Assembly (NCBI GenBank): GCA_013397115.1 | Contig: VWZW01001369.1 | Coordinates: forward strand, 868,001 to 932,000 | Length of the DNA: 64,000 nucleotides | Reading direction: 5' to 3' | DNA from: Edolisoma coerulescens | Taxonomy: Eukaryota > Chordata > Aves > Passeriformes > Campephagidae | Shown here: positions 13,195 through 25,810 of the stretch, piece after piece | Position numbering within the stretch: the stretch's first letter is position 1 | How the letters are laid out: each line of letters begins with the position of its first letter | The notes under the pieces: generated by a model | Seen by the model: the letters and a program-made list of their open reading frames with translations, nothing else | What the model was told of the DNA's origin: nothing | Databases searched by the model: none | Position numbers and translations under genes: made by a program

Positions 13195-13600
13195 CCCCCC
13201 GCTCGGGCGGGCACTTACGGGGCGCGGGCTGAGGCGCGGGGCTGGCGGGAGGCCGGGCGCGGGCCGGTGCCCCCGGGGCGGGCTGGCGGGCAGCAGCGCG
13301 GTGCGGAGATCCAGCCCGGAGCAGCTCGGCGGGGCCCTGGTCCGGGCCGGCATCTCCAGCTGCAACGACAACACCGCCCGTGACAGGAGCCGCGGCCCCA
13401 CCGCCCGCCGGGCAGAGCCGGGGCAGCNGGAGCTCCGCGCCGCCGCTGCTCCTCCTCGCACTCGGGCCCCGCAGTGCCGGGCGGGCGGGGAGGCGGCGCC
13501 TCTCCTGCCGCTGCGACCCGCCCCCTGCGGCCGCTCCGCCACCGCGGCCGGGCGGCTCCGGAGGGCGTGGGAGCATTGGTGGGTGACAAGTTGACCATGA
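13195..13600 (-). promoter_or_regulatory. STEAP2: CpG island, probable STEAP2 promoter
   Basis: A sharp change from AT-rich intron to very GC-rich, CpG-dense sequence occurs near 13195 and ends near 13580, where a CR1 fragment begins. It lies 4.2 kb upstream of the first STEAP2 coding exon, which itself begins with an acceptor, so a noncoding first exon is required. A strong minus-strand donor sits inside the island (see candidate exon). The sequence is interrupted by a single N at 13428. No TATA box is evident. Assignment to STEAP2 is an inference from position and orientation. Confidence 0.7.
13219..13427 (-). other. STEAP2: Candidate noncoding first exon of STEAP2
   Basis: On the minus strand the island contains CGCGCCCC|GTAAGTGCCC, a near-perfect splice donor with the exon edge at 13219. 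It is the best donor in the island and faces the acceptor before 8971. The 5' end (transcription start) is unknown; I stop the interval at the single N. RNA evidence would be needed for the start and for any additional 5' exons. Confidence 0.5.
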
Positions 13601-14824
13601 GCCGGCAGTGTGTCCTTGCGGTCAGGAGGGCCAATGGTATCTTGGGGTGCATCGGGAAGCGTGTGGCCAGCCGGTGATCTTCCTCCTCTCTTCGGCCCTG
13701 GTGGGGCCACATCTAGATTGCTGTGTCCGTTCTGGGCTCATCAGTGCAAGATAAACTTCTGGAGAGGGTCCGGGGAAGCAACAAAGATGATGAGGGATCT
13801 GGAGCATCTCTCTTATGAGGAGAGACTGTGGAGCTAGGCCCGTTTAGTCTGAAGAAGACGACACTGAGAGGGAATCTCATCGATGCAAATAAATATCTCA
13901 AAGGCAGGTGTCAAGAGAATGATGCCCGGCTCTTTTCAGTGGTGGCCAGCAACAGGACGAGGAGCAATTGGCATAGACCAAAACACAAGAAGTTCCACCT
14001 CAACATGAGGAAAAACTACTTTACGTTTAGGGTGGCAGAGCACTGGAACTGGCCGCCCAGAGGGGTTGTGGAGTCTCCCTCTCGAGGCGCTCAAAACCCA
14101 CCTGGCTGCTTTCCTGTGTAACCTGCTCCAGGTTACCCTGCCTGGGCAGGGGTTGGTTTGATAATCTCCAGAGGTNCGGCCGCTCCGCCACCGCGGCCGG
14201 GCGGCTCCGGAGGGCGTGGGAGCATTGGTGGGTGACAAGTTGACCATGAGCCGGCAGTGTGTCCTTGCGGTCAGGAGGGCCAATGGTATCTTGGGGTGCA
14301 TCGGGAAGCGTGTGGCCAGCCGGTGATCTTCCTCCTCTCTTCGGCCCTGGTGGGGCCACATCTAGATTGCTGTGTCCGTTCTGGGCTCATCAGTGCAAGA
14401 TAAACTTCTGGAGAGGGTCCGGGGAAGCAACAAAGATGATGAGGGATCTGGAGCATCTCTCTTATGAGGAGAGACTGTGGAGCTAGGCCCGTTTAGTCTG
14501 AAGAAGACGACACTGAGAGGGAATCTCATCGATGCAAATAAATATCTCAAAGGCAGGTGTCAAGAGAATGATGCCCGGCTCTTTTCAGTGGTGGCCAGCA
14601 ACAGGACGAGGAGCAATTGGCATAGACCAAAACACAAGAAGTTCCACCTCAACATGAGGAAAAACTACTTTACGTTTAGGGTGGCAGAGCACTGGAACTG
14701 GCCGCCCAGAGGGGTTGTGGAGTCTCCCTCTCGAGGCGCTCAAAACCCACCTGGCTGCTTTCCTGTGTAACCTGCTCCAGGTTACCCTGCCTGGGCAGGG
14801 GTTGGTTTGATAATCTCCAGAGGT
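13528..14824. repeat. Exact 648-bp direct repeat split by one N (probable unmerged contig overlap)
   Basis: 13528-14175 and 14177-14824 read identically from CGGCCGCTCC to CTCCAGAGGT, with offset 649. The only base between them is the N at 14176. The first copy ends exactly at the N and the second starts exactly after it, which is what two overlapping contig ends joined without merging would give. The repeat includes about 40 bp of CpG island and most of a CR1 fragment. Most likely only one copy exists in the genome. Confidence 0.9.
13568..14175 (+). mobile_element. CR1 LINE 3' fragment, copy 1 of the artefactual repeat
   Basis: The plus-strand frames encode degraded C-terminal CR1 ORF2 sequence (KLTMSRQCVLAVRRANGILG, then LEHLSYEERL and FHLNMRKNYFT), broken by stops and frameshifts. 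It begins abruptly beside the STEAP2 CpG island and is cut by the N at 14176. Confidence 0.85.
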
Positions 14825-14866
14825 CCCTTCTAAACTTAACAATGCTGTGTTTCTGTGATTCTGTGA
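14217..14866 (+). mobile_element. CR1 LINE 3' fragment, copy 2, with intact 3' terminus
   Basis: Same sequence as 13568-14175 and continuing to the CR1 3' end, TTTCTGTGATTCTGTGAC, with the diagnostic short tandem repeats. This is probably the same genomic element as copy 1. Confidence 0.85.
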
Positions 14867-15238
14867 CACCACAGGGGGTCAGTGTGGGGATAGAGAGGGA
14901 TGGCCCTGCGGTGCCCGCAGCCCCCGTTGGCCACTGTCACTGTGCTCCAGCCCCAGCCCCTCCGGCCTGTGCAACACTCCCAGCACAGGCAGAGCTGGAC
15001 CCGGGGTGCTGCTGGCACAGGAGCAGCTGTGAGCAACTGGCCAGTCCCCAGATGAGCTCATGGCCTGGAGGGCAAAATCCACCTCCCAGGCCCTGCCCTG
15101 CCTCGGCTGCCCTGGCCCAGGCCGTTCTTCGGCAGGAACCCGCCACCAGCCACCTTTCCCTATCCCTCCTGGCAGAAGGATGCTGCTGCAACCAGTGCCA
15201 GCTGCAGGGCTGTGGGTGAGGAATTGTACCACTGTATG

Positions 15239-15436
15239 TCACAGAATGGCAGGGTTGGAAGGGACCCTTAGAGGTCACAGAGTCCAGCACCCTTGCAATG
15301 AGCATGAACATCTTCCACTAGATCTGGTTGTTCGGAGCTCCATCCAGCCTGACTGAATGTTTTCAACGATGAGGCATCCACCACCTCTCTGGGCAATCTA
15401 TTCCTGCATTTCACCACCCTTCTCATGAAAGATTAA
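15239..15436 (-). mobile_element. CR1 LINE 3' fragment
   Basis: Begins TCACAGAATGGCAGGGTTGG on the plus strand, the reverse complement of the CR1 3' end, and continues through CATCCACCACCTCTCTGGGC, typical of minus-oriented CR1. Confidence 0.8.
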
Positions 15437-18240
15437 TTCTGAGGGGGTGTTGGGTGTCCCTGCAGCCCAGAACAGCTTCCTAGGTGTGGGTAGTGGGGAG
15501 GTCACTCCCCATGTTTGCTCTGTGCCCAGTAGACTCCATGCAGGTGGAAGTTGTGCTCTAATTTCAGTGTTAGACAAAATGAGAAACACAATGGTTCAGC
15601 CACATAAAAGCAAAGCTGAGCCCCAAGATCTGAATTCCTTGTTGCTTGATATGGAAATTTCCAGTTGAAGACAAATGGAGCTTTTCCCTGAAAAAACATA
15701 GCTTCTGATTTTAACGTCTTCTGATTTACCTAATAAATTCTACCTTTCATTAAGCTATGCTATATATGTAACAAGGTATAACCCTCAATCCTTTGTTTTT
15801 AATGCATTTCAAACTACCAACCCACATGAAAATAGGTCTCTCATGTTGCAGCAAAAACTGATGAATGCACAGGTGATTGAAAAGAAGCCATATGATGACA
15901 CTGAAACACTGAAGTAACAGTTTTCATCGTTTGTGTGTGCATGCTGACTTGTTTCTATAGTGCATTAACTGAGGACTTCAGCAAAATGAACCATGCAATT
16001 AATTCAAACATTTGTTTCCATATATAATCATGATAACCATGCTGTAGAATTTGAAAAGATGACTGTGACACTTTTCTCTTGTAGTTCAGAAGCCATTCAT
16101 TCCCCTCCCTGATTATTAAATAAGTAATTTTCTTGATGTTGAAAACACATATTTTTAAACTATTTTTTAATTTGGTAAACAGGTGCATGGAAATGGTATT
16201 ACTTGATTTTCCAAACTGCATTTTCAGCTCCCAGACACTGAGGACTGAGTTGATACTCCACAGAATAAAATAAAATCGTGAATCCATTGACAGACTACTC
16301 AGAACTGAATTGGTGCTTTCCATGGTGAGAACCAGCATTTCAGCTCTTCATTTTCTTGTTCTAATATTCTCCTTTGCTATTGATTCAAAAGTCATAAGCC
16401 CAGGCTTGTTTTTTGGTAGCCAGTACATCTACAATTGTATGAGCTCAAAAATTTTAGTCCAACCAACTAATGTATCAAAAGAAAAAAGCAGCATGTTCTT
16501 TCCTGCACTATTTTTGGCTGATTCTCTTTATATGCTACTTTATGTGACTCCTGTTACCAGAAAAGTATTTACATGAAAATGGGCATTTGAGTCATGTGCC
16601 TCAAAATGATAATATATCACACAAAATCAGAGCAGTCACAGTCTTATAATTCTTAATTTATTTGAATTAAATAGATCGGAATGTTTGTCATTGCTTTCTT
16701 GTGGGATTTTTTTTTACATTATTATGGCAGCATAAAGTCTTGAACAGAAGACTCTGACCTTTAGGAGATGATGCATTAGATCTGTGTTGATTTTTTTAAC
16801 AAGGAGGGAGCTTTTTCTTATGCAGGTGTATGATTAGCAATCCATGATTTGTTACCTGTTTCTTGAGCAGCTGTTTGGCCTGTGAGTGCTGTCTAGTTTT
16901 TGTGGGAAAGTGTCTCAGGTTCTGTCCTCCAGCCTGCACTATGTAGTGTGCCAGCTCTGACCCTGGTCCTTCATTCCTAACCCTCAACCCCATGGATATC
17001 ATTCAGTGTCATTTCTCACCTACGTTGTTCATTTCTTCTCCAGTTGTTTCTCTTCTTGCTGTGTGCAAACCTACCTGACTTTAGCCTTTGGCACAGGAGT
17101 AAATGAGGGAACTTTTGAGACGTGGTCAGTTACTAGGCTGTTGAACAGACACACTAACTTGGTATCTAGTACATTTAAAAATTGGAATCAAGGCAGTTTG
17201 ATGGATTCAACTTGTTCTTATGTTTTCCTTCTACCTTTTTGCGGTTTTGCAGTTTGAAATTCTTGTTTGAAATTGGGACTAAAACAACCACAGCCTCCCT
17301 TCCATTGCTGTGTAACTGATCTGTTCAAACAGGAAAAGCATAGAGGGCCGTGTTTTGCATGGAGATTAGCATGAGAGCAAGGGTCATTGCCAAAATTGGA
17401 CCATGTCTCTTTAGTGAGAGGATGAAATTGGATAGTTATAGTTCTCTCAAATTATGTACAAAGATCTATGGTCAGCATAGTTCTCAGGTACCCTGTTAAA
17501 TGACTGTCTTAAACAATCTGTTAAAATAGGAGATTATTTTCTCTTAGCAGGTGTTTTTCCTTTTTAGCAAAGTCCAGGGCAGCACTATTATTTCTTCCTT
17601 TAAGGGATATAACATAACAAAGGATTTTCCAAATGGCGAATGGAACAGATATTCTGGTTCTTCCTCTTGGCAATGGGAAAGCAAAGCCCTGGGGGTTGCC
17701 TTGTGGCAAGAGAATGAAAACAAACACATAAAATTTTGCTTCCTATCAGGGCAACAAACCCAAATACAATAATTTTTGGCATACTATGCTCAACACAGCT
17801 AATTTTATAACCTAGCAGAAAAATACAGCGTTTCCCAGCCAGGAACATTTAGATCAACTAATTTTTTCTTATGGCAGCCTGCAATTACCCTAAAAATAAA
17901 ACTTATACCTCTTACCCATTCTTTGTAAGGACAAAATGGATCTGAGAGATATGCCATTGTTTACTTGAAAAAAGGGGTGGGGGTTTTTTTGAAATAAATA
18001 TACTATTAAAAATACCACCACCTTAGAAGTAATTAAATGAAGAACAAAAATGAATGGTAAACACCTCACCTAAAGTCTCTTCTCTTCCTTCACTCATTGG
18101 ATTTCATCAATTTGTGATGTCCCGTTTTCACTAACTGTCCGGGTATCACTACTTCTCTCAGACCCTGTAGGATCTGAATTTCAGTATTCAAGAGCAAGGA
18201 TAGAAGCACAAACTGCAAAAACTAAAACCATTTAGCTATT

Positions 18241-18345
18241 CTTTTGAGAAAGAGAGGAGAAGAGTGGAGAGGAGAGAAAAAATTAGTAAAGAAGAAGGAA
18301 AGAAAAAAAGAGAGAAAAAAGAAAAAGAATGAAGGAAAGAGAAGA
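18241..18345. repeat. Purine-rich (GA/GAA) tract
   Basis: About 100 bases almost wholly of A and G on the plus strand, in AGAGGAGAAGAG, GAAGGAAAG and AAAAAGAG units. Low-complexity sequence with no gene. Confidence 0.85.
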
Positions 18346-19240
18346 AATGCCTTTATAGAGCACATTTAATAAGCTATAGTTGAGAAATACTGGCAAGTCA
18401 TGTGAAACAAGACAAGGTATCTCTTTCTTCCCAAGAGAAATTAAAAATTAAGGGTGATTCACCCAAAGCAGAGGACTACTCTACCCCCTCTTCTCCCTCC
18501 GCCAAAAAAAAAAAAAAAATCCAAGTTACACTTCTATTTCTAAGACAATCCAAGTAGAAAAACAGTGAGGATTGTTTCTGATTTTATGATCTATCAGATT
18601 AATTTTATTCACCAGAAGGAAGCTGAAGGAAGGAAGGAAACCTTTCCTAGATTTCTCTGACTATGATTTTCCATAGCTATTGTGGTGACCAGTTGAGGGG
18701 TTTCAGGACCTTTGTTCTTGGTTTCATGTGGAGAACAAAGTCCTGTGTGACCTTTCCACTTGTCCTTGAAACATTTGCTTTGTGGTGTAAGTAACAGAAG
18801 ATCAGAACTTTTGTTTGTGATTTGTGGCTGCTTATCTTAAAAGGTATCTACAAAGTGAGCCAGTAGGTTCTAAAAGTGTGATCTTATGCCTGCAATAATT
18901 GTTGGACCCAAAGTCAGGAGAAAAATAGATTATGTTTATAATGCAAACAATTGCATCCAGACCAAAGTTTTCAGTCAGTTGACTTCTTAACCAAGAACAG
19001 ACATACCTCCTTCCTAGTGAAACATGGATGTTGCAAAACTGAAAAACTTATTCAAAACACAATAATACTTGCCTGAATACTAAAGTAGCTGATGGAAGCA
19101 TAGGCTGGATTGTGGCTTGACCCCCATTTGATAGCCTAAGACTACTGTGTTTTACTTTTTTAGCTCCTTGATTTCAAATTTCTTTCACAAAGTTGCAGAC
19201 CACAGATTTTTTCTTGAGAGCAAGAGAAGTAAAAATCAAG

Positions 19241-19935
19241 ATCACAGATGTTTCAGGTTGGAAGGGATCACAGTGGGTCATCTGGTCCAACCACCCTACT
19301 CTAGCAGGGTTATCCTAGAGCACATGGCACAGGATTGTGTCCAGATGGTTCTTGAATATCTCCAGTGAGGGAGACTCCACATCCCCAGAGCGTGGTCACC
19401 TGCACAGTAAAGAAGTTCTTCCTCATATTTAGGTGCAACTTCCTGTGCATCAGTTTCTGCTGATTGCTTCTTGTCCTGTTGCTTGGAACCACCAAGAAGA
19501 GCCTGGTCCATCCTCTTGGCACCCTCCTTTCAGACACTGACAGACACTGGTGAGGTCCCCTCTCAGCTGTCTCTTTTCAAGGCTGAACAGGCCCAGCTCC
19601 CTCAGCCTTTCCTTGTAAGAGAGATGCTCCTGTCCCCCTCTGCTGGACCCACTCCAGGACCTCCAGCTCTCTCTTGTACTGAGGAGCACAGAACTGGATA
19701 CAGCACTCCAGATGTGGCCTCACCAAGGCTGAGTAGAGGGGCAGGATTACTTCCCTTGACCTGCTGGCAACGCTCTTCCTAATGCACCCCAGGATACCCC
19801 TGGCCTGCAAGGCCACAAGAGCACTGCTGGCTCATGGACAGCTCGTTGTCCACCAGGACCCCCAGGTCCTTCTCCTCAGAGATACTTTCCAACAAGTCAG
19901 CCCCCAGCCTGTGCTGGTGAGGTACTACACTGCGT
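19241..19935 (-). mobile_element. CR1 LINE 3' fragment, about 700 bp
   Basis: The minus strand encodes CR1 ORF2 C-terminal sequence: KDLGVLVDNELSMSQQ, ARGILGCIRKSVASRSREV, ALVRPHLECCIQFCAPQYK and HLSYKERLRELGLFSLEKR, with frame breaks between blocks. The 3' end is at 19241 (ATCACAGATGTTTCAGGTTG in plus orientation). It is less decayed than the other CR1 copies here. Confidence 0.9.
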
Positions 19936-20395
19936 AGTATGTATCATCATGGTGGTGAAAACATAAAAATATTTAACATGTAAAATATTTGTAATCTCAT
20001 TATTACATGTACCTTGTAATAGATTAGGTCTTCAGTTAGTTGATTCTGAATATTTTGTTTCACTGAATGGGATCGTGCTGACTGTGTAAAATATTCCCTG
20101 AGAAACAAAAATGAAACCATAGTTCAATAGCAACTTAGCACTGTAAAAGGAAAATCTGTGTGTTTATAGAGCAATGGAGTAATAATTGAGTTCCCAGTCC
20201 TGTAAAGAATTATGTAGTTAATTCCACAGATATGAACTGAGACCAACGAGTTGCTACAGATCCTAAGAGTTAAGCAGTTTTTCACTATCAAGGCAATAGC
20301 TTTTTCTTTAGAATTTGTCATTCCTAACATATTTGTTTTCCAGCCTTGAAACTTAGAGGAATGTATTAGTCTGAGTGATTTACTCTTGATGTAAG

Positions 20396-20945
20396 GGAAC
20401 ATAAGAAACCATACTTGATCAGACCAATAGCCTATCTAACCCACTAATGCGTGTTCAAGAGCAGCAAAACAAAATGCTGTTTAAGGAGAGTGTGCAATCT
20501 TGGCCACTGTATTTTGTACTCTCCTCCCAAATCCATATTTACCCTAGTGATGTCATAGGGTACATACCTACAAAGCCCTTTTGGTGTTGCTTTAGGGGCT
20601 GCTGTTTCTGGATTTGTCTAACCTCCTTTTGAACCTGCTGATTCTGTTTGCCTCCACAGCCCTCTGTGGCAGCAAGGTCCAGAATTTGTTCACTGCAGAA
20701 AGATGCATATTCTTAATCAGCTGTAAAGTCATCTGCTACTATTTCTATTGAATCCTCTCTATTCCTAGTAAGGTAGATTTGGTGAAAGTTCTGTGCTTAT
20801 CTTGGCCATTGTCTTCAATATTTTGTAAATCTTGATTTAATCCCCTTCCACCTTCTCCCCTCTCATTTGAAGAGCTCCAACCTTTTTAGTTTCTTCATGT
20901 AATGCAGCTGCTCCACACTCTGCTCATGTGAGAAGCACTTCTCTG
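20396..20945 (-). mobile_element. Old CR1-type LINE fragment
   Basis: Starts GAACATAAGAAACCATACTT followed by GATCAGACCAATAG, a motif of an ancient amniote CR1 subfamily 3' region. Later blocks (TTAATCCCCTTCCACCTTC, GAGCTCCAACCTTTTTAGTT, CAGCTGCTCCACACTCTG) match the reverse complement of its RT end. It is clearly older and more diverged than the 19.2-kb copy. Confidence 0.65.
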
Positions 20946-21648
20946 TATTGCTGCGTTAAATTATCAAAGGCTAATTGTGGCAAAACCAAAGACCCAGTGA
21001 GGGTCAGAGGAGCAGTAACAGGTGAAGGAACCCCAGCAAGCTGATCAATGAAAATGAAGCCAAATTGCCTACTGCCAAGACCATCCAAGGAGAATGACCA
21101 GATCATTGTCACTGGGGTGGAACCCACCAGGGTCATCAAGGGAAGAAATTGTTTCCCCTGAATGTAATGTGAACTGAAGAGGTGTTTTTCTAAAGAGATG
21201 TGGGACTTGATATGGTATGCAAGGGAGAAAGAATTGTCTGAAAATTATTATTGGCTATTTTAGGGGGATTGTAAGAATGTGCAGGGCTTACTGTGGGATG
21301 TTTAGTGAAGGGATCAAAGGTGAGGAAAGGGAGGCATCAAGGAGGATAAGGTTGGAATAGAATGTGAAAACAGAGGGGAGGGGGCATTAAAATATAATTC
21401 AATTATAATTAAATTATACCCTCCTTCCATCTCCCAGACTTTCTGTAGGCTCACAGTTTCCCCCTGCTTCATTCACTCACCCTCACCTCATTCTAATAGC
21501 TAAGTGTATCTCATTCCTACTTACCCTATGTACTTCATTTCCTCTTCCTCACCATTGGCATTCCCCACCACCAATTTTCCCTAATTTTTTTAGCACCTTG
21601 GTGTCAGAAAGGTGTAAGAACTCAAGTACGTGGAAGAGTTTCCAGGGA

Positions 21649-21925
21649 GGTTGTGCTGGTTTTGACACCAGTAGGGAACTGCATACCAAATACACCACTC
21701 CCTTTCCCCTGCCCCTTCTGGTAAGGGAGGAACAATAAAGCATAGACTATGGATTGAAACAGCAATTTACTAAAAGGGCAAAGCAATGGAATAAGAAATG
21801 CACAATAACAACAGCAGTTGTTACTAATAGCAAAAGTATGCAAAAGAGAAGATGTTTTACCCACAAAAGCGTATTCACCACCGTGAACAAAACCCCCAGA
21901 TGGAGTGATTTAGGCCAGGCTGATA
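21649..21925. mobile_element. Possible degraded LTR fragment
   Basis: Begins GTTGTGCTGGTTTTGACACC, with AACAATAAAGC and TAGCAAAAGTATGC stretches that resemble avian ERV LTR sequence. No termini or duplications could be confirmed. Confidence 0.3.
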
Positions 21926-24900
21926 ATAAAGAATAGTAGCAGATTTAATTGCTGTTCTCTTGATAAGGCTGCTTTGATGGAAGGTATATGGCAGGATAGA
22001 GTCCATCCCAAACACTGGAGGAGGTGAACACGTTATTGGTAATTGCATCAAAGACAGTGAAGTATTTCTGTGACTGTAGGGGACAAATGTTGCTCTGAAT
22101 AGCTAAGTAAAAGTCCCATTGGTTTCACTGGGAATTTTGTCTCCGCAAGAAGTAAATGGTGACAATTTAATATTTGAAGTAGAATAGTGATATCAGTACA
22201 AGGATAAAACCAAATTCTTAGGGATTTTCTGAATATAGTGTAATACACATCTAAATCTGGTTTCAGTTGGTTCCTTATTTTGTGTAAGTAACATTTAAGA
22301 GTGGTTTAGTTTCCTTGTGTCTTACATAAAAATTTTCCTTCGATCAGCACATGATGTATGCTTTACCAGGAAATAAACCAGCAACATCTGCTGTTATTTG
22401 AAAATAACTCAGTTTATATATAGATCATTATGAAAAGTGGAACAATATCTATGACTCGTTCCTCAAACTTCAGAAACGGTGTGTCACTGAACCACTTATA
22501 ACCTTGCTGGTGTTCATCTATATCAGTGGATTTTGAATGGATTTCCCTGGAAATGCCTCAAATAGTATTTCAGGGTTGGAAATGTTTGCAACTTAATAAG
22601 GTCAAATTCTACATATACCTGGGCTCTTTGTATTTATTTGTTCAATTCCCCAGCTCCATGTGGATAACCAACCCTCCCATCCCCTCTGTTTGAAGGATTC
22701 ACTTCAGTGTTCAGACTCTCCCACCAGTCATTCAGTTGTCCTCCGTTTTGCCCATCTCCCTTACTAAGGATTTCTATTCCCTAGTAACTTGATGATGTTC
22801 ATTCATCTCATTCAGCATCCTCCACCTACTTATTTTTACCCTTTAACATCTATTGGACTCCTATACTCTTTCCTCTCATAAGAAAATCTGAGTGCTTGCA
22901 ATGTCTCCTTTCCTCTTTTTCACAGATCTCCAATTGTCCTGTTCCTTCTGATCACATGTTGATGCCCCTTTGCATAGCTTCATAGCCCCAGAATACCCTT
23001 TGGTCCATCATTAATTATCAGGGAATAAATAATTTAAGATGTTCATATCCTTGTGAATGTACAAAATCTATTGCAAATGAGAAGGGGGAAAGCCGTCATT
23101 ATTTTAATTATGGGCAACATCTGACAATTGTTAGATTTCTAAACTAAAGTTGCAGAGATACTTGAGGAGCTCTGAAAATGGCTTGGTTTTTTCCAGTTCC
23201 AGCTTCTTGTTTATTTTCTTTTTAAGGATTTCCTGTTAGACACTTAGAATATTTTTGAATGAATGAGATGCACTGTTCAGAAGTTATTCTGGTACATGCA
23301 CAGGTACAGGCAAGAGAGAAGTGCCATTCAGTTTTATATATGAGTCACAGGACTGAAAAAATAAAGCAGAGAAATAATTAGAGGTGAGTTATATGGCCAT
23401 TCCTTTAAGTCCAGCAATAAGATACTTCTCAGCATTCCAAGTAATGGAGATACTCATGTGGAAAATTCTTTTTCAGTAGAGTACATTCAACAATAAAATG
23501 TAAGCATGTATATAAAGACTGCACATGACTGCAAACTACAAATTTGACCATCCAGTTCAAAAATCCCCACCTTTGCCTAACTTATTTTTTAATAGTGATC
23601 CCAAAAAGATGACATTTAAAGACCAAATACTTGTTATCAGTATCAGTGGTAGTATTCTACAAGTCCCACAGAGACTACACATCTTTAACCACATCAAAGA
23701 CACAGCATATTTATCTCAGCAATATACTTTCATGCTATGAAGATGAAATATACATAAAAAGAAACATAAAAATACAAAACAAATTCTGTTGCATCATTAT
23801 TATTGAAAGTAGCTTTGGTCTTTTTTACATTTAGAGAGTTTGGTTCACGGATTGGTTTTATGTATTTTCAGTTGAAAATCTCTGAATACTTATTATACCT
23901 ACTTAATAAATTAGCCTCAATACATGCATTCAAATGTTAAACTCAATCTACAGAAAAGTTAAAAAAATGATGCAAAAATTGAACTCTTATGCAACTGAAT
24001 TCAATGAGACTTGTTTTATTAAAAGAAATAATAAGAAGTATTTTGCCATCAGCACCAGAATATGCTCATGGGATCAAGAAAACCTGGCACTACTGAAAAA
24101 ACCATCAGTGGGAATGATCAGCCATTGCCAGGCACTTACAGCAACTACAGCAGATTACATTCTTCAGGGGTGGATACAGTGTGTTTTCAAAAATTGGTCT
24201 TTTTGGTTTGTTTTATTCTTTTGAATTGTTCCTTTCATGCCATTTAAAGAAAATCAGTTTAAAAGAAATTAGTTTGAATTTCAAAAATGGTTTTTTGACA
24301 ACAGAATACATTTTGTGTTGTCAAGGGACAGTACTAGAAACTATGGATGTAGGAGAAAAGAGGAGATGTGAGATCATCATCTCTACAAATAAAACCACAC
24401 AGCCCACAGTCATGTAGAGGCCAGTCAGTTTTATATGGGTTTTGATGACAATTTCTAGAACACATTTCTGCCCACTGATTCATGGAAAACTAAGAACATG
24501 ATAAATAAGTGAAGCAAGGTAATAATCTTGCTGCTGAAATAGGATGAAATAATGTAAGTTTTAACTTTTAGGACCACTTGGAGCCTTGCATTTAGGGCTG
24601 GTTTAAGTTAAGCTGCCTGTTTACAGCATTCCTCTTCCCGTCCTTCCTACTGACATATGTGCATGGCTGTCAGGTGAATCAGACCCATGAATGGATCTGG
24701 CTGAATCATTCTTCTCTCTGCATTACTTTTCAGCTGGATCTGATGCCCTACTCTGATGAACTTCGCATCTTTAAAGACTTGCAGAACTGAGAGAACAGAG
24801 AAGAGTGGCCAAAGGGAGGGACTGCTTACAGTAAATGCTGCTGTCAACAGGAATTTGCATTACACAATAGCCAACACAGCCCTGGCTCTAGCTTCCTGAG

Positions 24901-25810
24901 CAATGATAGTTGCTGTGACTTCTTGGGAGGAGTATTCTGGATATGACCTCTCCAAATGAATTTGGCATAAAATTCCTCAGGCCCCTTTAACAATTTGTAT
25001 CTCCAGAGTTTCAATGCTGTGTCTCTCAAATACATTGGAGACATGAAACAACAGAAAAAAGTACGTTGCAGGCCTTGTAGAGGAATTATAAAGCCACTGC
25101 CACTAGAATGATGGATTCTTACCCAAAAGTATTCCTGTACATGCCTTTCCTTAACACCCTTGCTATTCTTGAACTTTTCTTGGTCTTTGATCAGTATTTC
25201 CAGGTATCTTGGGTCTCCCTCCAAAGCCTTCTCTTCCTTCTCACAAATCTCCTCTGAATGCTAGAATATACAGGCAGTCAGTTAAAGGTTTTGTCAGGAA
25301 AAACACAATTTCATTACACTATGAAAGTGTCCATTTTGCTTTTCACATCTTTGCTTTCTTTCCTTTGGAGGATCCAGGCTCTTCACCAGCACGGAGAGAA
25401 TGGCTCCCCTTGACTGTTCGTATCAGCAGCTCTTCTAGAGCCTACTGTGCCTTTTCACTGTTTTACCCTGGATGTATATGACACAATGGCAACACAGCAT
25501 ACATTGAAGCATTTAATGACACACAGTTTTATAAAATTAGTGTTATACAAATAAGAGCCTAAAATGTGCACATACATTCAATTAATGTATTATAATAGTA
25601 TATAGGCCTATTAATACACTGAATTTTGAAATAGGTACATAAACATAAATTAAAAGGTACATATGAACTTAGTTTCATTAGTGTTGAACTAAATCACGTC
25701 TGCTACAAAGGGAGAAATTAAATACTGTAAATGGCATTTTCTTCTTAGCCCTATATAGACCTTATATGACCCTCCTCCCTCACAGTTGTATCTGAATGCC
25801 TTAAAAGCAA

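Larger units (their letters stand above)
8972..13218 (-). other. STEAP2: Probable STEAP2 intron 1
   Basis: From the acceptor at 8972 to the candidate donor at 13218. It holds the solo LTR at 10091-11210. Sequence around 12840-12990 (GTTAGCCTAACTTCAGCCCC, CAAGTTATTGTGCAATCAAT) weakly resembles an old LINE RT 5' region, but I cannot confirm that. Extra 5' UTR exons could be hidden here. Confidence 0.5.
14867..19240. other. STEAP1-STEAP2 intergenic, proximal part
   Basis: GC-rich unique sequence at about 14870-15235 between two CR1 pieces, then AT-rich DNA to 19240 with the GA tract at 18241. No coding exons recognised. Confidence 0.6.

Noticed and set aside
12902..13594. 230-codon plus-strand open frame running into the CpG island
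   Set aside because: Half is AT-rich sequence without recognisable similarity and half is GC-rich island crossing an N; there is no domain, and composition explains the openness.
13528..14824. Biological tandem duplication of promoter plus CR1
   Set aside because: Exact identity and the N placed precisely at the junction fit an unmerged contig overlap better.
19241..19935. A protein-coding gene with retroelement-like C-terminal domain
   Set aside because: The translation matches CR1 ORF2 and is broken by frame shifts; it is a dead LINE fragment.
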